From positions 1 through 9,024 of the forward strand of contig CAIMHL010000653.1 in NCBI GenBank assembly GCA_903840825.1: a DNA stretch of 9,024 nt. The letters run 5' to 3'. The notes under the pieces were generated by a model. It had not been told where the DNA came from. It did no database searches and saw nothing but the letters and a program-made list of their open reading frames with translations. This document shows, piece by piece, positions 1 to 4,947 of the stretch. Every line of letters begins with the position of its first letter. Positions within the stretch are counted from its first letter, which is position 1. Both the position numbers and the translations under genes were made by a program. Source of the stretch: an uncultured beta proteobacterium. Its GTDB lineage: Bacteria; Pseudomonadota; Gammaproteobacteria; Burkholderiales; Burkholderiaceae_C.

Positions 1-82
1 ACTCCGGGCCTTCCGGTGCATTAGACAGCCCCGGCTGACGACATACAGACTGATGCGCCTAACTTGTATGTAAGGAAAAATC
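1..82 (+). other. 3' end of an upstream gene plus leader of the first complete gene
   Basis: An upstream gene must end here, but its frame cannot be fixed from so little sequence. Frame 3 ends at a TGA at 36-38 with residues SGPSGALDSPG. Frame 1 ends at a TAG at 22-24 with TPGLPVH. Frame 2 stays open to a TAA at 71-73. The frame 3 ending reads most like a protein tail and has more G or C in third codon positions, but this is a weak preference. By position, just before decoration-like and neck genes, the upstream gene could be the major capsid protein; that is inference. AAGGA at 72-76 lies six bases before the ATG at 83 and is a good SD site. I see no convincing promoter or terminator. Confidence 0.45.
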
Positions 83-556
83 ATGGCATCCACCACGTTT
101 TCGGGCCCGGTTACGTCCACCAACGGCTTTGTTGGCGCTCTTACGGGCAACGTCACGGGCAACGTCACGGGCAATATTGCAGGGTCAGGCAGCATCACGC
201 ACGCTACAACCTCCGCAATCAACGCCACTGCAGTTGCCACTGCTGCCGAAGTTGCTACTGGCTACATCACTTCCACTTCTGCTGCCGCAACTGCCATTAC
301 CTTGCCCACGGGCACACTGCTTGGCGCGGCTCTTGGCGCGGCCAAAGGCACTATATTTGACCTATATGTTGACAACACTGGTGGCGCATCGACTGTGACT
401 ATGGTTGTTGCCGTCAACGGCATCTTGTCCTCTGGCGCTGCTGATACCCCCGGCTCATTTGGTGACCTGACAATTGCTTCAGGTGTAACAGGCCTTGCCC
501 GGTTCACCCTCATGTTCTCCAGCGCAACAGCCTACGTGTTCACACGCACTGCTTAA
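83..556 (+). CDS. Putative virion surface (decoration or fibre-like) protein
   Basis: 157 residues, starting at an ATG preceded by AAGGA at a six-base gap. The N-terminal 35 residues begin MASTTFSGPVTSTNGFVG and continue with a short TGNV repeat, a style common in phage fibre and capsid-surface proteins where an N-terminal anchor precedes a beta-rich domain. Residues about 40-75 are Ala/Thr-rich. The remainder (from about GTLLGAALGAAKG) alternates hydrophobic and small polar residues as in a compact beta domain, ending in FTLMFSSATAYVFTRTA. There are no membrane segments, and the only cysteines would be few or none. Its place ahead of the neck genes, probably just after the capsid gene, suggests a head decoration or head-fibre role. 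I know similar proteins beside capsid genes in environmental phages, but the function is inferred. That it is a real gene is well supported. Confidence 0.8.
   Translation: MASTTFSGPVTSTNGFVGALTGNVTGNVTGNIAGSGSITHATTSAINATAVATAAEVATGYITSTSAAATAITLPTGTLLGAALGAAKGTIFDLYVDNTGGASTVTMVVAVNGILSSGAADTPGSFGDLTIASGVTGLARFTLMFSSATAYVFTRTA
143..174 (+). repeat. Short 12-bp tandem repeat inside the first gene
   Basis: The unit ACGGGCAACGTC occurs at 143-154 and 155-166 with no mismatch, followed by a partial third copy (ACGGGCAA) at 167-174. It is in frame and encodes TGNV-TGNV-TGN. In-frame repeats of this size can change copy number by slippage, lengthening or shortening the stalk-like N-terminal part of the protein by four residues at a time. 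Confidence 0.85.
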
Positions 557-568
557 TCAGGAGCCGAC

Positions 569-871
569 ATGAGCAACAGCAATATTCAGGCAGTCACAAA
601 GACTGTCGATGCGCATGCAATTGCCGGTCGCACAAGGGTAGCCGGCATTTATTTCACAAACACAGCAGTGTCCGGAACAATTACCCTGAGGAACGGCAGT
701 ACTGTTGGGAGCACAGCATTGCTGACTCTCACCACCGCCGCTGTGGCGGGAGCCAATGACATTCTTTTGCCGGACCAGGGGATTCTCTTTGATTCGGGGG
801 TGTTTGTTGACGTCTCTGGTGTTGAAATTACCAGCGTGACGCTGTTCTTTTATGGTGGGGCAGCGCAGTAA
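569..871 (+). CDS. Small beta-rich phage protein, probable virion component
   Basis: 100 residues. The ATG is five bases after AGGAG (559-563), and the preceding gene stops at 554-556, so translation of the two is closely linked. The sequence alternates short hydrophobic strands with Gly/Asn/Ser/Thr turns: RVAGIYFTNTAVSGTITLRNG, then STALLTLTTAAVAGANDILLPDQGI, then FDSGVFVDVSGVEITSVTLFFYGG. This looks like a single small beta-sandwich. No catalytic motif, membrane segment or signal peptide is visible. The motifs 'IYFTNTAVSGTITLRNG' and 'LPDQGILFDSGVFVDV' are familiar to me from small proteins in phage structural regions, where they are usually labelled hypothetical. A virion surface or head-accessory role is inferred from the position. 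The TAA stop overlaps the next ATG (TAATG, 869-873). Confidence 0.78.
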   Translation: MSNSNIQAVTKTVDAHAIAGRTRVAGIYFTNTAVSGTITLRNGSTVGSTALLTLTTAAVAGANDILLPDQGILFDSGVFVDVSGVEITSVTLFFYGGAAQ

Positions 872-1155
872 TGGCCTCTAAGGGCATGGGCATCAAAACC
901 TCGGTAAAGAGCGGGAACTTCCGCGCTACCAAGGCCGGTGCTGGCATGACCAAGAAAGGCGTTGCAGCGTATCGCCAGGCCAATCCTGGAAGCAAGCTCA
1001 AAACGGCGGTAACCTCGAGTAAGCCTTCGCCCACAGAGGCGAAGCGTCGTGCTTCATATTGCGCCCGGTCGGAAGGACAGATGAAGGATTTTCCTGAGGC
1101 TGCCAAAGACCCTAACAGCAGGCTTCGTCAGGCGAGAAAGCGTTGGAAGTGTTGA
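871..1155 (+). CDS. Small basic conserved phage protein (possibly DUF6321-like)
   Basis: 94 residues, starting inside the TAATG junction with the upstream gene, so it is probably translationally coupled. The protein is strongly basic: roughly 14 Lys and 9 Arg against 5 acidic residues. The core GAGMTKKGVAAYRQANPGSK, followed by LKTAVT, then AKRRASYCARSEGQMK and a C-terminal RQARKRWKC, matches a pattern I recall from small phage proteins with a 'TKKGV..Y...NPGSKLKTAVT...KRR.SFCAR' core, annotated as a domain of unknown function; I believe this is DUF6321, but I cannot confirm the name here. Two cysteines (about 64 and 94) are present, too few for an obvious zinc site. The function is unknown. 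The charge would suit contact with packaged DNA, but that is only inference from composition and place. Confidence 0.8.
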   Translation: MASKGMGIKTSVKSGNFRATKAGAGMTKKGVAAYRQANPGSKLKTAVTSSKPSPTEAKRRASYCARSEGQMKDFPEAAKDPNSRLRQARKRWKC

Positions 1156-1183
1156 GATCAACCGTTAAAAATAGGGTAAATGT

Positions 1184-1519
1184 ATGAAAAAATCTGGCAT
1201 GAAAATGGTTAAAAAGGACGGCAAATCAGTGCCCGCCTTTGCGGCCGACGGCGTTGGCAAGATGAAACAGGGTGGCGCGCCCAAGAAGATGCAAATGGGC
1301 GGCCCTGCTGGCATGCCAATGCAGGGCGCAATGCCTCCCGCGCGCGGCCCGATGCCCCAGGGGATGCCTCCCGCAATGAAAAAAGGCGGCGCGGTGGGCA
1401 TGCACAAGATGCCTGACGGCAAGATGATGAAAAATTCTGACATGGGCGACAAGATGGGTCGCGCTGTGGGACGTAAAACGGCCGACGTCAAAGGCCGTGC
1501 AATGAAAAAAGGAGTTTGA
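1184..1519 (+). CDS. Met/Gly/Lys-rich basic low-complexity protein
   Basis: 111 residues, of which 19 are Met and 20 Lys, with much Gly and Pro. It opens MKKSGMKMVKKDGKSVPAFA, has a Met/Pro/Gly stretch in the middle (PAGMPMQGAMPPARG...) and ends GRAMKKGV. Repeated MKKGG-like and GKM-like words give it a repetitive look. A 28-bp gap with a weak AGGG (seven bases ahead) precedes the ATG. Proteins with words such as 'K(D)GK.VPAFA.DG.GKM' and 'KKGG' recur, as far as I recall, in structural regions of freshwater and marine phages without known function. It is unlikely to form a globular fold and is probably disordered and cationic. Nucleic-acid binding in the head is a guess. The coding call rests on the intact frame, tight packing with the next gene and composition shared with it. 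Confidence 0.7.
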   Translation: MKKSGMKMVKKDGKSVPAFAADGVGKMKQGGAPKKMQMGGPAGMPMQGAMPPARGPMPQGMPPAMKKGGAVGMHKMPDGKMMKNSDMGDKMGRAVGRKTADVKGRAMKKGV

Positions 1520-1520
1520 T

Positions 1521-1757
1521 ATGGCTGGAAGAGGAATGGGTTGCGCCAGTCGTGGCGGCGGTGCTGTTGAAAGCGGCCCTGCAAACAAGATGATGTCCGA
1601 GACGAGCAAAAGCACGGGGGTTCCCATGATGGCCAAAGGCGGCATGGCCAACAAAGGCGGCATCAATGAGCACAAGCGCATGGCCATGGGCAAGCCCATT
1701 GGCAAGAGGGGCGGGGGTATGATGGCCAAGGGCTACAAAAAAGGCGGCATGTGCTAA
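1521..1757 (+). CDS. Second Met/Gly/Lys-rich basic low-complexity protein
   Basis: 78 residues with 12 Met, many Gly and Lys, and only three acidic residues. It begins one base after the previous stop, with AAGGAG (1509-1514) six bases ahead, an excellent SD site that lies within the last codons of the upstream gene. Words such as MMAKGG, MANKGG, GGGMMAKG and KKGGMC recur through the chain. The composition is shared with the preceding 111-residue protein, so the two may be diverged copies or parts of one functional unit. Two cysteines (position 8 and the C-terminal residue) are present. The function is unknown; like its neighbour it is probably disordered and cationic. The TAA stop at 1755-1757 directly abuts the ATG of the next gene. 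Confidence 0.7.
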   Translation: MAGRGMGCASRGGGAVESGPANKMMSETSKSTGVPMMAKGGMANKGGINEHKRMAMGKPIGKRGGGMMAKGYKKGGMC

Positions 1758-2423
1758 ATGGCCACCTCGGGCACCACCACATTTGATCTGTCGATTGACG
1801 ACCTGATTGAAGAGGCATTTGAGCGTTGCGGAATGCGGCCCACAAGCGGCTATCAGCTTTCTTCGGCACGTCGCTCGCTCAATTTGCTGTTCCTCGACTG
1901 GGCCAATCGTGGGTTAAACCTGTGGACCATTGAGCAGGCTACTTTTGCCCTGGTGCAGGGGGACAACACCATTTCGTTGCCGACTGATGTGGTCAATGTG
2001 CTGGAGGCTGTTATTCGACAAAACAACCAAGGCATCAACACCGACGTCTACATTGAGCGGATCAGCCGTGAAGACTACCTTAACGTGCCTGACAAGACCA
2101 CGCAGGCCCGCCCCGCTCAGTTTTACGTAGAGCGCACCAACGTCCCAAAGGTGTACTTTTACCCGGCAGCGGATCAAAACTACACCTTCGTGTACTACCG
2201 CATTCGGCGCATCCAAGACGCAGGTGTTTACACCAACACCTCCGACGTAAATTTCCGCTTCCTTCCTTGTTTAGCGTCGGGCCTGGCTTACTACCTGGCC
2301 CTCAAGTTTGCCGCGGACCGCGTTGCGGGGCTCAAGACGATTTACGAGGAGGACTTCCAGCGCGCTGCTTTGGAAGACCGAGACACTGCCAGCGTGCAGT
2401 TTGTACCGGACTTGGGGGTATGA
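1758..2423 (+). CDS. Phage neck adaptor-like protein (head-tail connector, gp4/gp11-like)
   Basis: 221 residues, starting with no gap after the previous stop. The N-terminal region FDLSIDDLIEEAFERCGMRP followed by SGYQLSSARRSLNLLFLDWANRG is a helical pattern that I associate with phage head-tail adaptor proteins of the P22 gp4 / T7 gp11 kind, which form a ring beneath the portal. Middle segments (GDNTISLPTDVVNVLEAVIR, then ERISREDYLNVPDK) and a beta portion (PKVYFYPAADQNYTFVYYRIRR) follow, with a C-terminal helical region (LASGLAYYLALKFA...YEEDFQRAALEDRD). The short LPTDV motif after a beta strand is also typical of this group. Together with the 219-residue protein at 2772 it makes a two-adaptor neck module. 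The family call is from pattern memory and needs a profile search; that it is a structural neck protein is fairly secure. Confidence 0.8.
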   Translation: MATSGTTTFDLSIDDLIEEAFERCGMRPTSGYQLSSARRSLNLLFLDWANRGLNLWTIEQATFALVQGDNTISLPTDVVNVLEAVIRQNNQGINTDVYIERISREDYLNVPDKTTQARPAQFYVERTNVPKVYFYPAADQNYTFVYYRIRRIQDAGVYTNTSDVNFRFLPCLASGLAYYLALKFAADRVAGLKTIYEEDFQRAALEDRDTASVQFVPDLGV

Positions 2424-2424
2424 C

Positions 2425-2775
2425 ATGGCCTTTGCGTCAGGCAAGTTTTCCAATGCCCTCTGTGACTATTGCGGGCAGCGGTACAAGTACAACATTTTGC
2501 GCAAGAACTGGCGCGGGTTCATGGTGTGTCCGGACGATTACGAGCCCAAGGAGCCGCAGCTTGAGCCGCTCCGCTACAGGGGGGACGCCATCGCGCTCCG
2601 CGATCCGCGGCCCGATCGCATTGAACCAGTGTCCGTCTTTGTCGGCGCACCGGGCTTCACCGCTTTTCAAAGTTACGGCAGCGTGCAAGGCGGCACCAAC
2701 ATGCAGCCGTATGTGCAGGACCAGGCGCTCATTGCGCAGGGCGTTGTCGGCACAGTGACTGTGAGCATCACATGA
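2425..2775 (+). CDS. Small phage protein with N-terminal Cys-knuckle (zinc-ribbon-like)
   Basis: 116 residues. I start at the ATG at 2425, one base after the upstream stop; the same frame is open further upstream, but that part overlaps the adaptor gene and lacks its own support. A GGGGG run at 2414-2418 may serve as a weak SD site. Residues 13-38 hold CDYCGQRYKY, about 18 residues later VCPDDYEPK: a CxxC pair plus a third Cys, with Asp where a fourth ligand would sit. This layout is familiar in small proteins found between phage neck genes. The rest is Pro/Gly-rich with acidic and basic patches (PQLEPLRYRGDAIALRDPRPD) and a C-terminal beta-like stretch. A head-completion or neck accessory role is inferred from its place between two adaptors. 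The stop overlaps the next start as ATGA (2772-2775). Confidence 0.82.
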   Translation: MAFASGKFSNALCDYCGQRYKYNILRKNWRGFMVCPDDYEPKEPQLEPLRYRGDAIALRDPRPDRIEPVSVFVGAPGFTAFQSYGSVQGGTNMQPYVQDQALIAQGVVGTVTVSIT

Positions 2776-3431
2776 CCTACAACGAACTTGTCACCAACAT
2801 TCGGAACTACACCGAGGTAAACAGCAACGTGTTTACCAACGCGGTGATAGACACCTTCATCACCATGGCGGAGAACCAGATTCTTCGCGAGATTGACCTG
2901 GATGTCTTCAAGCTAGAGGTCACGGGCAGCATGACTCAGGGCAATAAGTTCCTGACTGCTCCCACAGACCTCTTGACGCATCGCTACATGATCCTGACGC
3001 CGACCAGCGGGGATCAGCTGTTTTTGGATTTCCGCGACACGTCTTTCATGAAAGAGTACTGGGACAACGGCACCACGCAGGGCACGCCCAAGTACTACTC
3101 GGTGTGGAACCAGGCCACGTTTTACATCGCACCCACCCCAAACCAGAACTACAGCGTAGAGTTGGGCTACATCTACCGCCCAACACAGTTGTCGTCGGCC
3201 AATCCCAATACTTGGATCAGCAGCAATGCGCCAGAGGCGCTGTTGTACGCCTGTTTGATTCAAGCCTACAGCTACACAAAAGGGCCGGCTGAAATGCTGC
3301 AGTACTTCCGTGGTGCCTACAAAGAGGCGCTTCAAGGCCTGGGCGCAGAACAGCAAGGTCGCCGCCGCCGTGACGAGTATCGTGATGGCATGCTTCGTAT
3401 TCCACTTAAATCGGATTCACCTGGACCATGA
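2772..3431 (+). CDS. Second phage neck adaptor-like protein (SU10-adaptor type)
   Basis: 219 residues, coupled to the upstream gene by an ATGA overlap. The N-terminus (MTYNELVTNIRNYTEVNSNVF, then DTFITMAENQILREIDLDVFK) is helical; next comes a beta region with APTDLLTHRYMI, a middle TPKYYSVWNQATFYIAPTPN and QNYSVELGYIYRPT, and a helical C-terminal part (APEALLYACLIQAYSYTKGP...YFRGAYKEALQGLG) ending in an Arg-rich tail (GRRRRDEYRDG). This is the pattern I associate with the phage SU10-like adaptor family of neck proteins, which join the portal to the tail. The NQNY segment followed by a Tyr-rich strand and the helical end parallel the protein at 1758, so the two may be distant paralogues. The gene is followed by another ATGA overlap (3428-3431). 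Confidence 0.82.
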   Translation: MTYNELVTNIRNYTEVNSNVFTNAVIDTFITMAENQILREIDLDVFKLEVTGSMTQGNKFLTAPTDLLTHRYMILTPTSGDQLFLDFRDTSFMKEYWDNGTTQGTPKYYSVWNQATFYIAPTPNQNYSVELGYIYRPTQLSSANPNTWISSNAPEALLYACLIQAYSYTKGPAEMLQYFRGAYKEALQGLGAEQQGRRRRDEYRDGMLRIPLKSDSPGP

Positions 3432-3715
3432 TGACCGCACCTTTACCCATGAGCATGGGCAGCGTTTTTGTTCAAACCACGCAAGGGCGTGGCTGGACGC
3501 CAGAAGAACTGGCCACGCGCGCTGCCGACAAGATCATCCACATCGGGGACCAGTCGCACCCGGCGGTGCAGGCGCAGGCAAGGGCCTTTAAAGAAAATGT
3601 CAAGCAGGTCGTGGCGTTCTATTTAAAAGAGGCGGTTGAACAGGACCGAGCAACTATTGCCTCACGCCTGCGCGAGGCCGGTCACCCAGACCTGGTTCAT
3701 TTGTTAGGAGATTAA
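3428..3715 (+). CDS. Small conserved helical phage protein
   Basis: 95 residues, starting in an ATGA overlap with the adaptor gene. A second ATG directly follows (residue 2), so the start could be three bases later. The chain is nearly all helical: after a short N-terminal part (SVFVQTTQGRGWTPEELATR), it runs AADKIIHIGDQSHPAVQAQA, then AFKENVKQVVAFYLKEAVEQ, and RATIASRLREAGHPDLVHLL. I recognise the 'G.GWTPEE.A.R..DKI..IGD..HP....QA.AFK..' pattern from many small proteins in phage structural regions, labelled hypothetical. No enzyme motif is visible. The position between neck and structural genes fits an assembly factor or minor virion protein, which is inference. The gene ends three bases before the next start. 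Confidence 0.8.
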   Translation: MMTAPLPMSMGSVFVQTTQGRGWTPEELATRAADKIIHIGDQSHPAVQAQARAFKENVKQVVAFYLKEAVEQDRATIASRLREAGHPDLVHLLGD

Positions 3716-3717
3716 AA

Positions 3718-4155
3718 ATGGCATTTTCAGGCAATTTCATGTGCACCAGCTTTAAAACGGAGTTGATGAAGGCCGTGCATAACTTCACGACCGGCACGGG
3801 CAACACCTTCAAGCTGGCCTTGTACGACAACAGTGCATCGTTCACCGCCTCAACGACCGCCTACACGGCCACCAACGAGGTGGCCAACTCAGGCACCTAT
3901 GCGGCGGGCGGCGGCACGTTGACCAACGTCACGCCCCTAGCCACTGGGACCACTGCGTTTACGGACTTTGCTGATCTGTCCTTTACCAGTGCGACCATCA
4001 CGGCCTATGGCGCGTTGATTTACAACGACACGGCTGCGTTTGATCCAACCGTCTGCGTCTTGGATTTCGGTGGTGCGAAGACGTCCACCAGCGGCACTTT
4101 TACCATCATCTTTCCAACTGCTGATGCAAGCAATGCGATTATTAGAATTGCATAA
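3718..4155 (+). CDS. Probable phage structural (virion) protein
   Basis: 145 residues. The ATG lies seven bases after AGGAG (3706-3710), which sits just before the upstream stop. The start MAFSGNFMCTSFKTELMKAV, then HNFTTGTGNTFKLALYDNSA, a Thr/Ala-rich beta middle (TAYTATNEVANSGTYAAGGG, then TLTNVTPLATGTTAFTDFAD) and the C-terminus IFPTADASNAIIRIA are a pattern I recall from a widespread small phage virion protein. It is rich in Thr, Ala, Gly and beta propensity, with no membrane segment or catalytic motif. The role could be a tail or head-tail component; I cannot tell which. It is followed by a TAAGGAG sequence in which the stop codon overlaps the SD site of the next gene. Confidence 0.82.
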   Translation: MAFSGNFMCTSFKTELMKAVHNFTTGTGNTFKLALYDNSASFTASTTAYTATNEVANSGTYAAGGGTLTNVTPLATGTTAFTDFADLSFTSATITAYGALIYNDTAAFDPTVCVLDFGGAKTSTSGTFTIIFPTADASNAIIRIA

Positions 4156-4167
4156 GGAGCAGGGGTG
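4153..4167 (+). promoter_or_regulatory. SD site deciding a GTG start
   Basis: AAGGAG at 4154-4159 overlaps the TAA stop (4153-4155) of the previous gene and lies five bases ahead of a GTG at 4165-4167. This places the next start at GTG, since no ATG in that frame lies nearby. Confidence 0.8.
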
Positions 4168-4938
4168 GCTGATGCTGTTGTTGCGTTTCAGGGCTGGGAT
4201 GCGTCTGGTGTAGGCTGGGGAGACGATCCGTGGGGCGAGAGCCTCGCTGCTCTTCCCACGGGCACGGGCGCGGTTGGCTCCGTCACAATATCGGCAGCCG
4301 CCAGTGTTACGCTGACGGGGCTGTCAGCCACAGGGTCAGTAGGTAGTGTTACGGTTGCCGCCAATGCGGACGTCAGCGTCACTGGGGTAAATGCAACGGG
4401 CCAGGTTGGCCAGGTCACCATGGTTGGTGATGCCAACGTGACGGGCACTGGGGTGCAGGGCACCACGGCTCTGGGCAGCGTCACGGTGACTGCAGCGGTG
4501 AGCGTGGCGGTCACGGGGGTAGCGGGTGTTGGGCAGGTGGGGTCGGTTGTGCACACGGGCGACGCCAACGTCTTCCCGGTCGGTGTGTCAGGGACCACGG
4601 CCCTGGGAACAGTGGTCATCAATGCCGGCGGGAATGTGCTTGTCACAGGACTGCAGGCTGTTGGGACGGTGAGCAGCGTTACGGTAGCCGCAAATGCGGA
4701 CGTGTTTGTTACCGGGGTTTCAGCGCAGGGTCAAGTTGGGAACGTGCTTGTTTGGGCTGTTGTAGATGACGGCCAGACGCCCAACTGGCAAAATGTGAAC
4801 GATGCACAGTCGGTGAACTGGGGTGTAGTGAATGACAGCCAGACGCCCAACTGGCAAAATGTGGGCAGTTCACAGTCGGTGAATTGGGTTGCAGTAAATA
4901 ACGGAAACACCGTGACTTGGGTTCAGATTTTAACGTAG
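4165..4938 (+). CDS. Repeat-built tail-associated protein with 22-residue units
   Basis: 257 residues, GTG start. Residues about 1-36 hold a Trp-rich N-terminal motif (GWDASGVGWGDDPWGE). Residues 37-190 are seven tandem 22-residue units with the scheme VGSVTVxAxADVxVTGVxAxGQ, each read as two beta strands split by Gly turns. A ten-residue link (VGNVLVWAVV, 191-200) leads to residues 201-255, which are five 11-residue units with the scheme xxxQ(T/S)xNWxxV, ending QILT. The N-terminal Trp motif plus regular beta repeats and Trp-rich end resemble proteins I recall from environmental phages, next to the fibre gene. No enzyme motif or membrane segment is seen. A stiff beta-helix-like rod in the tail or fibre base is plausible, but it is not established. 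It directly precedes the fibre gene: AGGGG (4937-4941) overlaps its stop and is the SD site of that gene. Confidence 0.75.
   Translation: MADAVVAFQGWDASGVGWGDDPWGESLAALPTGTGAVGSVTISAAASVTLTGLSATGSVGSVTVAANADVSVTGVNATGQVGQVTMVGDANVTGTGVQGTTALGSVTVTAAVSVAVTGVAGVGQVGSVVHTGDANVFPVGVSGTTALGTVVINAGGNVLVTGLQAVGTVSSVTVAANADVFVTGVSAQGQVGNVLVWAVVDDGQTPNWQNVNDAQSVNWGVVNDSQTPNWQNVGSSQSVNWVAVNNGNTVTWVQILT
4273..4734 (+). repeat. Seven 66-bp in-frame repeat units
   Basis: Seven units of exactly 66 bp (22 residues) lie end to end with no indel. The first and second start VGSVTI and VGSVTV; the seventh, VSSVTVAANADV, nearly repeats the second (VGSVTVAANADV). Units 3-4 and 5-6 also match each other as a pair (both first halves end in GTTA, both second halves start LG), which suggests duplication of a 132-bp block on top of the 66-bp unit. 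Confidence 0.85.
4765..4929 (+). repeat. Five 33-bp Trp-containing repeat units
   Basis: Residues 201-255 are five 11-residue units: DDGQTPNWQNV, NDAQSVNWGVV, NDSQTPNWQNV, GSSQSVNWVAV and NNGNTVTWVQI. Units 1 and 3 are closest, so the true higher-order period is 66 bp. A 26-bp stretch beginning GCCAGACGCCC is identical at 4772-4797 and 4838-4863, exactly 66 bp apart. Confidence 0.88.
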
Positions 4939-4947
4939 GGGCAAAAA

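Noticed and set aside
4..16. CCGG...CCGG inverted repeat near the left edge
   Set aside because: A 4-bp stem is expected by chance in GC-rich sequence and no T-tract follows.
64..360. 98-residue frame overlapping the first gene
   Set aside because: His/Cys/Arg-rich out-of-frame translation; the frame at 83 has the SD site and a sensible beta-rich product.
1502..1521. A-rich run AAAAAAGGAG considered as a frameshift site fusing the two Met-rich genes
   Set aside because: The second gene is in the +1 frame relative to the first, and the A-run does not form a proper slippery heptamer in the reading frame. The sequence is better read as the SD site of the second gene.
1165..1729. Minus-strand open frames of 139 and 167 residues opposite the Met-rich genes
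   Set aside because: They arise from the low-complexity composition of the + strand genes. The + frames have proper SD sites and tight junctions, and the minus translations are Pro/His-rich without any pattern.
2267..2758. 163-residue + frame overlapping the end of the adaptor and the Cys-knuckle gene
   Set aside because: Arg/Pro/Ser/Thr-rich translation typical of an out-of-frame reading. The frame at 2425 has a conserved-looking Cys motif and an ATGA junction with the next gene.
4188..4646. 152-residue minus-strand frame opposite the 22-residue repeats
   Set aside because: It only reflects the repeat codons of the + strand gene read backwards, with Val/Thr/Pro-rich translation and no start signal.
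4772..4863. Direct repeats considered as a CRISPR array
   Set aside because: They are in-frame coding repeats with no unique spacers between conserved repeats; the period matches the protein repeat.
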